Shown piece after piece: positions 59,017-64,000 of a DNA stretch of 64,000 nt. The first letter of the stretch is position 1, and each line of letters begins with the position of its first letter. The stretch is from a virus, in IMG/VR virus record IMGVR_UViG_3300044611_002466, positions 1 through 64,000 of that record; one strand, 5' to 3'. Both the position numbers and the translations under genes were made by a program. A model generated the notes under the pieces. The model did no database searches, was not told the DNA's origin, and saw only the letters and a program-made list of their open reading frames with translations.

Positions 59017-62000
59017 ATGGCATCCGAAAACCGCGTTGGTGTGGAAGTCACGCAGACCATCTCCGAGAAGGCCACCGTCCCCGTCCTGCCCTCGCTGGTT
59101 CCGGCGGTGGTCGGGGTGTGTCGCCAGATCGTGGAGACCACAGACAAGGACGGCGCCCTGAGCGCGGATGCCAAGTACCCGAGCGGTCGGTACAACCAGG
59201 CATCGTTGTACATCCCGCAGGCAGACTTCCCCAACCCGCGAGACAACATCGACGAGCTCAACATCGACGAGGGCACTGTCGGTGTCTCCCTCTACTTCGG
59301 TGGTCAGCTGCGCGAGCTCGACCGCGGAAGCAACGACGCCTACGGGTCGGCGCTGCTCAAGCTGGTGAACCTGAGCCGCGCTGCTGCCTTCCAGACGTCC
59401 GAGGAAGCCAGCTTCGCGTTCGACGCGACGGTGGGGAACCCCATCACGATCGCCTTCGACGTGGTGAACCCGGAGAACGTGTCCTCGGACATCACGATCA
59501 CCTTTGTGGGGACGCTGACGGTGTCCGAGGTGGTCGCCCGCTTCAACGAGGTCGTCGGAGCGACCGTCGCCACCGTCGTGGGTAGTGTCATGCAGGTGAC
59601 CTCCCCGACGTTCGGTGCGACCTCCAGCATCACGGTGCGCGCGGGCTCTTCGGCCTTGCCGATCCTCTTCGGGTCGTCCTTCAGTGCAGAGCTCGAGCAC
59701 CGCGTCGTCGGGGCCGGTTTCCACGGCCAGGACGACGCAGACGGCGACCTTGTCACTCCCTGGATCGAGTTCTCCCGCGGTGGCTACTTCACGAAGGACT
59801 CGAGCGGGGTGACCACGACCGTGTCCTCGTTCCCGGTGTCGCCGACGTCCAACGTGATGTGGGTGGGCCAGGTGGACCTCGACGGCACCTTCAACACCGC
59901 GAAGGCCGCCGCCGTCTCCTACACAGGCACGTCCGCTACCGTGCCCCTGCGTGCTGCGACCGCATCGATCCCCGGGGACCAGATGTGGGCCGGCGGTGCC
60001 CAGGTCGGCAGCGGCGAGATCATCAAGGTCGAGGCCAGTCGGTTCAAGATCGGCAAGCTCAACAACTCGCTGTCGACCTTCGATGAAGACGGCGCCCCGG
60101 TGAACCGCGTCTACGACACGGTCGAGGTGAACACCGAGAACCACGGGACGCCGTTCGCCCCCAAGTACGCCTATTTCCGGGCCCTCGGGCTTGCCTACGG
60201 GAGCATCACCCCGGAGGGCGAGGCCGCCACTCTCACAGGTGGGAACGCGGGCCTGGATGAGCGCCCTGCCATCGTCCAGAGCTCGACGGACATCACGTTC
60301 CCGCTGAGCCCCGCCAGCCTCACCCTCAACTTCCAGGTCACCGAGGATGGGATCGAGGGAGACGAGGTGACCTACACGTTCGCCGGCGGCCCCTACGCCA
60401 ACATCGCTGCGCTGGTGGCGCTGCTCGCCGCCGCCGACGAGTTCAGCCAGATCACCGTCGGCAACCAGGGGAATCGGCTCGTGCTCAGCACCACGAAGAG
60501 TGGTGCGGATCAGAGCATCTCGATCAAGACGACGGGTACCGCGAACACCGCGCTCAAGTTCTCCACCTCCGCTGCGACTGCCGATGTCGGCAAGGACGTC
60601 GAGTTCGCCACGCAGGCGGTGCTGGAGAGCGACGTCTTCGCGCTCCCGATGGCGGCGGAGACGTCGCTCGTGTTCGGGCTCACGGTCGAGGACTCGAAGG
60701 GCGTTCACACCGTGACGTCGGACGCGGTGACCCTCGCGTCTGTCACCAACTTCACGACGCTCATCGACGCGATCTGCGAGGCCTTCGGCTCGGCCAACGG
60801 CACCACGGACCCGACCATCTACGATGGCGGCATCGCCATCGCGACGCTGAGTTCCTCCGGCGGGACCGACACCACGGGCACGCTCACGATCACCACGATC
60901 GAGGGCGGCAGTGCCGTGTCTCTGGAGTTGCTGGCTGTCGATGAGACGGACGGGTGGCGCTTCCTTGGTTTCCACGACGACACCGGCGGTACCTCCGCGG
61001 TGCTCGACTCGGGCGGCGGCGTCACGGACTTCGTCGACCTCGCCGGCCTCTGGGTGATCGCCGGCACCAGCGGCTTCAGCCTGGAGATCATCGGCGGCGT
61101 GAACGCCTTCTCCGTGGCGGACATCACCATCCCGGCGGCGACCTACGATGCGACCCAGCTGGCGACCGCGATGCAGGTCGCCATTCGGACCGCCATCGGC
61201 GGCAGCGCGACTGTCACGGTCGCGTGGGTCGACGCTGGGTACTTCCTGGTCACCGCACCTGGTGCGTCGGACATCACCATCGCCCCGCGGGGAGCTGGGA
61301 CGGATCGCAGCGCGTCGATCTTCGGGAGCGCCCCGGTCGGCGCGGCCACCACCTGGACCGGCTCTGCGCCCACGCAGACCCGACTCACGATCGAGCTGAC
61401 CGTCGCCTACAACGGCACCGAGGACGTCATCACCGGCCTCGCCACCTACGCGATGGCCGCCGCGGCAGACGCAGAGGCGCTTGCAGAGCTGCTCAACGCG
61501 TCGACCGACTTCTCCGGGCACACCGTCGCGGGAGAGCGGCTGGTGGAGTGGTTCTCCGCCGACAACGACGTGGTGTCCGTCCGCTCTATCAAGGGCGGTG
61601 CCCTCGCCTCCATCGAGTACGCGGCTGCGCAGCCCGGTCTTGTGGCCATCGGCTTCGACGCCGGCGGTCTGAGCGACAACGGCGCAGCGCTGGGCGGCAA
61701 CTCCGACAGCATCGGAGAGGACGGCCTGAAGAGCACCGCGCTGCTCTTCAGCCTCGACGACAATCCGTACGAGTACGAGATCACCTTCGACAGCAACTCC
61801 CTCATGGACGCCATCGGTCTCATCAACGAGGCCGTCGACGGCTCTGACGACGTGGCCACCGAGGGTGAGGGCGTGCTCGTGTTGACGAGCTTGCTCGCTG
61901 GCGCGGCGAGCAAGGTCTCCATCAACTCCGAGGATGGCAGCGCGGCGGCTGTTCTCGGCCTCTCGGGCACCGACGAGGGCGCCGGCCGGCCGAACCCCGA

Positions 62001-63504
62001 CTTCTACCTGGACGGGGACGGCGCGATCCACGTCGGCCCGAACATCCTGCGCAACAAGAGCTCCGGCATCCCGTTCTCGCTCGCGTCGGCGCTCGCAGAC
62101 ATCTACGTGTCGTACACCGCGCTGCGTAGCGATGTGACCGCCTCCGCGGTGGCCCCGTCGCTGCTGGCCTTCAGCGACGTCGCCACTCTGGAAGCCAGCA
62201 TCGGTCCCATCAGCACCAACAACCCCCTGGCGTTGGGCACCTTCCTCGCCATGGTCAACTGCCCGACCTACCAAGTCAGCGCGCTCGGTGTCGACGAGGC
62301 GAGTGCGGCGGCCCCGTTCGGTACCCTGGATGGCTGGAGCCGCGCGATCGGGTTCCTGGAGAGCAAGGAGATCTACGCGCTGGCTCCGCTCACCGATGAC
62401 GAGTACGTCCAGGGGCTCCTGGCCACTCACGTGCTCGCGATGAGCGCCCCGACTGAGCGCGGTGAGCGCATCCTGCTCATCTGGCAGCCCATCCCCTCGC
62501 GGGCGGACACCATCACGGTGTCCAGCGGGGAGGACGGCGCGACGAACGGGACGAGCAACTCCTTCACCCTCGGGTCGAACCCGAACTCCGACCTCCTCGC
62601 CAACGACATCGACCCGACCGATGCGATCGAGGTGAGCGAGAACCTCTACCTCGAGCTGGTGGTCGCCAGTTCCGGTGCCACGGAGCTGCGGCGCTACTCG
62701 GTGTCGGAGGTCAATGGCGTGGTCCTCACGCTGCGCACGACCTTCGCCACCGACGAGAACGTGGATGGGTTCTTCACGACGGCGACGCTCAGCGAGGATC
62801 TCTCCGCGGTCGACTACTCGCTGAAGATCCGCGGGGCCGAGCTGCTCATCGCCGGGACCGCCATCCCCGACCTCTCGGCGCGAGCCGCCGCGGCCGCCTC
62901 GGCGGCAACCCCGTACGCCAGCAGGCGTGTCTACCTGCTGGCCTGCGAGGCGGTCGACACCAGCATCGACGGCGTGACGCAGAAGGTCGAGGGCTTCTAC
63001 GCCGCCGCGGCGGTGGCGGGCATGGTTGCCCAGCAGGCCCCGCAGCAGCCCTTCACCCACTTCCCGATTGGCGGAATCGGGAAGGTGTACGGCACCGATG
63101 ACACGTACAGCGAGCGACAGCTCGACGTCGTCGCGGACGGTGGCAGGTACGTGCTGGTGAACATGGGAGGCGCGGTGGTCTCCCGCAAGCAGCTCTCGAC
63201 CTCCACCACCAGCATCCAGAGCATGGAGATGTCGATCACCCGTGCGATCGACTACCTCGCCAAGGCCCTTCGCCTGACCCTCCGGGTCTTCATCGGGCGT
63301 TCCAACATCTCGTCCGGCTTCCTGGACCAGGTCACGATGGCGATCGAGGGGGCCCTCGACTACCACGAGAACCAGAAGGTGGTCAACAAGGCGGAGCTCA
63401 AGGAGCTCCTTCAGGATGAGAACCGCCCCGACACCGTGATCATCGAGGTGGAGGTCGAAGTGGCCTACCCCTGCAACAAGATCAAGGTCACCATCGTCTC
63501 CTGA
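59017..63504 (+). CDS. Tail sheath protein, unusually long (1,495 residues)
   Basis: The C-terminal ~480 residues carry the conserved sheath core: AAPFGTLDGWSRAIGFLESK, AVEGFYAAAAVAGMVAQQAP-type stretch (VEGFYAAAAVAGMVAQQAP), NMGGAVVSRKQLSTSTTSIQ, and AIDYLAKALRLTLRVFIGRS near the end. The N-terminal ~100 residues match sheath starts. In between lie six beta-rich modules of about 90-130 residues with IN/AIN-type helices. Typical sheaths are 350-700 residues, so these insertions make it about two to three times longer. It forms the contractile tube cover; the insertions probably decorate its surface. Confidence 0.85.
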   Translation: MASENRVGVEVTQTISEKATVPVLPSLVPAVVGVCRQIVETTDKDGALSADAKYPSGRYNQASLYIPQADFPNPRDNIDELNIDEGTVGVSLYFGGQLRELDRGSNDAYGSALLKLVNLSRAAAFQTSEEASFAFDATVGNPITIAFDVVNPENVSSDITITFVGTLTVSEVVARFNEVVGATVATVVGSVMQVTSPTFGATSSITVRAGSSALPILFGSSFSAELEHRVVGAGFHGQDDADGDLVTPWIEFSRGGYFTKDSSGVTTTVSSFPVSPTSNVMWVGQVDLDGTFNTAKAAAVSYTGTSATVPLRAATASIPGDQMWAGGAQVGSGEIIKVEASRFKIGKLNNSLSTFDEDGAPVNRVYDTVEVNTENHGTPFAPKYAYFRALGLAYGSITPEGEAATLTGGNAGLDERPAIVQSSTDITFPLSPASLTLNFQVTEDGIEGDEVTYTFAGGPYANIAALVALLAAADEFSQITVGNQGNRLVLSTTKSGADQSISIKTTGTANTALKFSTSAATADVGKDVEFATQAVLESDVFALPMAAETSLVFGLTVEDSKGVHTVTSDAVTLASVTNFTTLIDAICEAFGSANGTTDPTIYDGGIAIATLSSSGGTDTTGTLTITTIEGGSAVSLELLAVDETDGWRFLGFHDDTGGTSAVLDSGGGVTDFVDLAGLWVIAGTSGFSLEIIGGVNAFSVADITIPAATYDATQLATAMQVAIRTAIGGSATVTVAWVDAGYFLVTAPGASDITIAPRGAGTDRSASIFGSAPVGAATTWTGSAPTQTRLTIELTVAYNGTEDVITGLATYAMAAAADAEALAELLNASTDFSGHTVAGERLVEWFSADNDVVSVRSIKGGALASIEYAAAQPGLVAIGFDAGGLSDNGAALGGNSDSIGEDGLKSTALLFSLDDNPYEYEITFDSNSLMDAIGLINEAVDGSDDVATEGEGVLVLTSLLAGAASKVSINSEDGSAAAVLGLSGTDEGAGRPNPDFYLDGDGAIHVGPNILRNKSSGIPFSLASALADIYVSYTALRSDVTASAVAPSLLAFSDVATLEASIGPISTNNPLALGTFLAMVNCPTYQVSALGVDEASAAAPFGTLDGWSRAIGFLESKEIYALAPLTDDEYVQGLLATHVLAMSAPTERGERILLIWQPIPSRADTITVSSGEDGATNGTSNSFTLGSNPNSDLLANDIDPTDAIEVSENLYLELVVASSGATELRRYSVSEVNGVVLTLRTTFATDENVDGFFTTATLSEDLSAVDYSLKIRGAELLIAGTAIPDLSARAAAAASAATPYASRRVYLLACEAVDTSIDGVTQKVEGFYAAAAVAGMVAQQAPQQPFTHFPIGGIGKVYGTDDTYSERQLDVVADGGRYVLVNMGGAVVSRKQLSTSTTSIQSMEMSITRAIDYLAKALRLTLRVFIGRSNISSGFLDQVTMAIEGALDYHENQKVVNKAELKELLQDENRPDTVIIEVEVEVAYPCNKIKVTIVS

Positions 63505-63528
63505 CCCCCGACCCTCTGCGGAGCCCAC

Positions 63529-64000
63529 ATGTCGACCGTCGCGAAGTGCCTTTCCAACGCCCCCTCCTACACCCGGCGCTACGTGGACACGTTCGCCACG
63601 CCGAAGCACCGCACGTTCGACGCGCGTGATGCGATCCTCGGCGACGCCCTCCAGATCTCCGAGGAGCGGCCGGACAGCTACTACCCGATGATCACCGACC
63701 TCGCTGAGGAGATCGTCCTCCTGGCCTCGGCCTCTCCCCTCACCGGCCTCGTGATCTCCGGCGCGAACTTCGTCGGCGATGCAGTGCGAGCCTCCGGCAT
63801 CAGCGATGAAGACGGGACCGTCACCACCAAGGAGCTGACCTGGACCCGAGTGGTCCCCGGCGACGAGGACATCACGGTCACCATCGCCTCCTCGGGCGTG
63901 GCGAACAACACCGTGACCTGCTCGTGGAACCCCTCCACCCTGGTCCTCACCGTCACCCGCGGCACCACGGCCACCGCCGATGACGTGTTCACCGCGGTCA
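63529..64000 (+). CDS. Tail protein, partial (runs off the window edge)
   Basis: At least 157 residues from ATG 63529. Starts MSTVAKCLSNAPSYTRRYVD, then a beta-rich domain (VISGANFVGDAVRASGISDE; TVTTKELTWTRVVPG) resembling the modules inserted in the sheath. By position after the sheath it may be the tail tube or a second sheath-related protein; the window ends before its stop codon. Confidence 0.6.
   Translation, partial: MSTVAKCLSNAPSYTRRYVDTFATPKHRTFDARDAILGDALQISEERPDSYYPMITDLAEEIVLLASASPLTGLVISGANFVGDAVRASGISDEDGTVTTKELTWTRVVPGDEDITVTIASSGVANNTVTCSWNPSTLVLTVTRGTTATADDVFTAV

Noticed and set aside
58171-63609. A 1,812-residue open frame antisense to the sheath
   Set aside because: High GC and biased codons in the sheath leave long antisense frames open; the sheath reading is supported by conserved motifs.
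1-64000. tRNA genes, CRISPR arrays, insertion sequences, integrase or lysin
   Set aside because: None recognised on reading both strands; absence is only as good as visual inspection.

Overview
This window is one continuous stretch of a large, GC-rich, contractile-tailed bacteriophage genome (a myovirus). The evidence is a tail sheath protein, a portal, a large terminase, a probable major capsid protein, a baseplate-spike-like protein, long tail fibres and a phage replication module, all tightly packed with many overlapping stop/start codons. I see no tRNA, rRNA, CRISPR array or insertion sequence. The host cannot be named from the sequence; the very high GC content at third codon positions only suggests a GC-rich host.

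Layout. Positions 1-7,931 (minus strand) carry replication and repair genes: a zinc-ribbon protein, DnaG-type primase, DnaB-type helicase, a uracil-DNA-glycosylase-like protein and a DEAH helicase. Positions 8,007-13,373 (plus) carry the portal and neighbours. A small minus-strand islet lies at 13,307-14,119. Positions 14,146-23,067 (plus) encode a single giant polypeptide that fuses the beta and beta-prime subunits of a multisubunit-type RNA polymerase and is interrupted by two LAGLIDADG inteins. Positions 23,074-36,593 (plus) hold a baseplate spike, collagen-like and long fibre proteins, and several unknown virion-type proteins. Positions 36,607-41,439 (minus) hold RNase HII, a pentapeptide-repeat protein and small unknown genes. 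Positions 41,491-43,284 encode the large terminase. Positions 43,345-45,107 (minus) hold a two-span membrane protein, a coiled-coil protein and a helix-turn-helix regulator. Positions 45,184-64,000 (plus) run from a protease-like protein through probable decoration and major capsid proteins, neck/connector candidates and a 1,495-residue sheath protein, ending in a gene cut by the window edge.

Highlights. The two inteins sit inside the two most conserved active-site motifs of the polymerase: directly after NADFDGD, and between the LAMK and TFHTGG segments next to the trigger loop. The polymerase therefore cannot be active until both have spliced out. Removing them leaves a chain of about 2,114 residues. 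Six of the seven minus-strand transcription units begin just downstream of an identical CATAAG element (extended GGTCATAAGRR), while several plus-strand units have a different, sigma70-like -10 element (YAYARWN). This suggests two promoter classes, one of which may be read by the phage enzyme. A short Lys-x-Ala-(Ser/Gly/Ala) peptide recurs in at least a dozen otherwise unrelated proteins of the virion clusters, and CxxC zinc knuckles are unusually common among them.

How the genes may work together. Primase, helicases, RNase HII and the glycosylase-like protein serve replication and repair. The polymerase transcribes phage genes. The capsid, portal, terminase and protease-like proteins build and fill the head. 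The sheath, spike and fibres make the contractile tail. No DNA polymerase, lysin, sigma factor or tail-tube gene is certain in this window, so the genome extends well beyond it.
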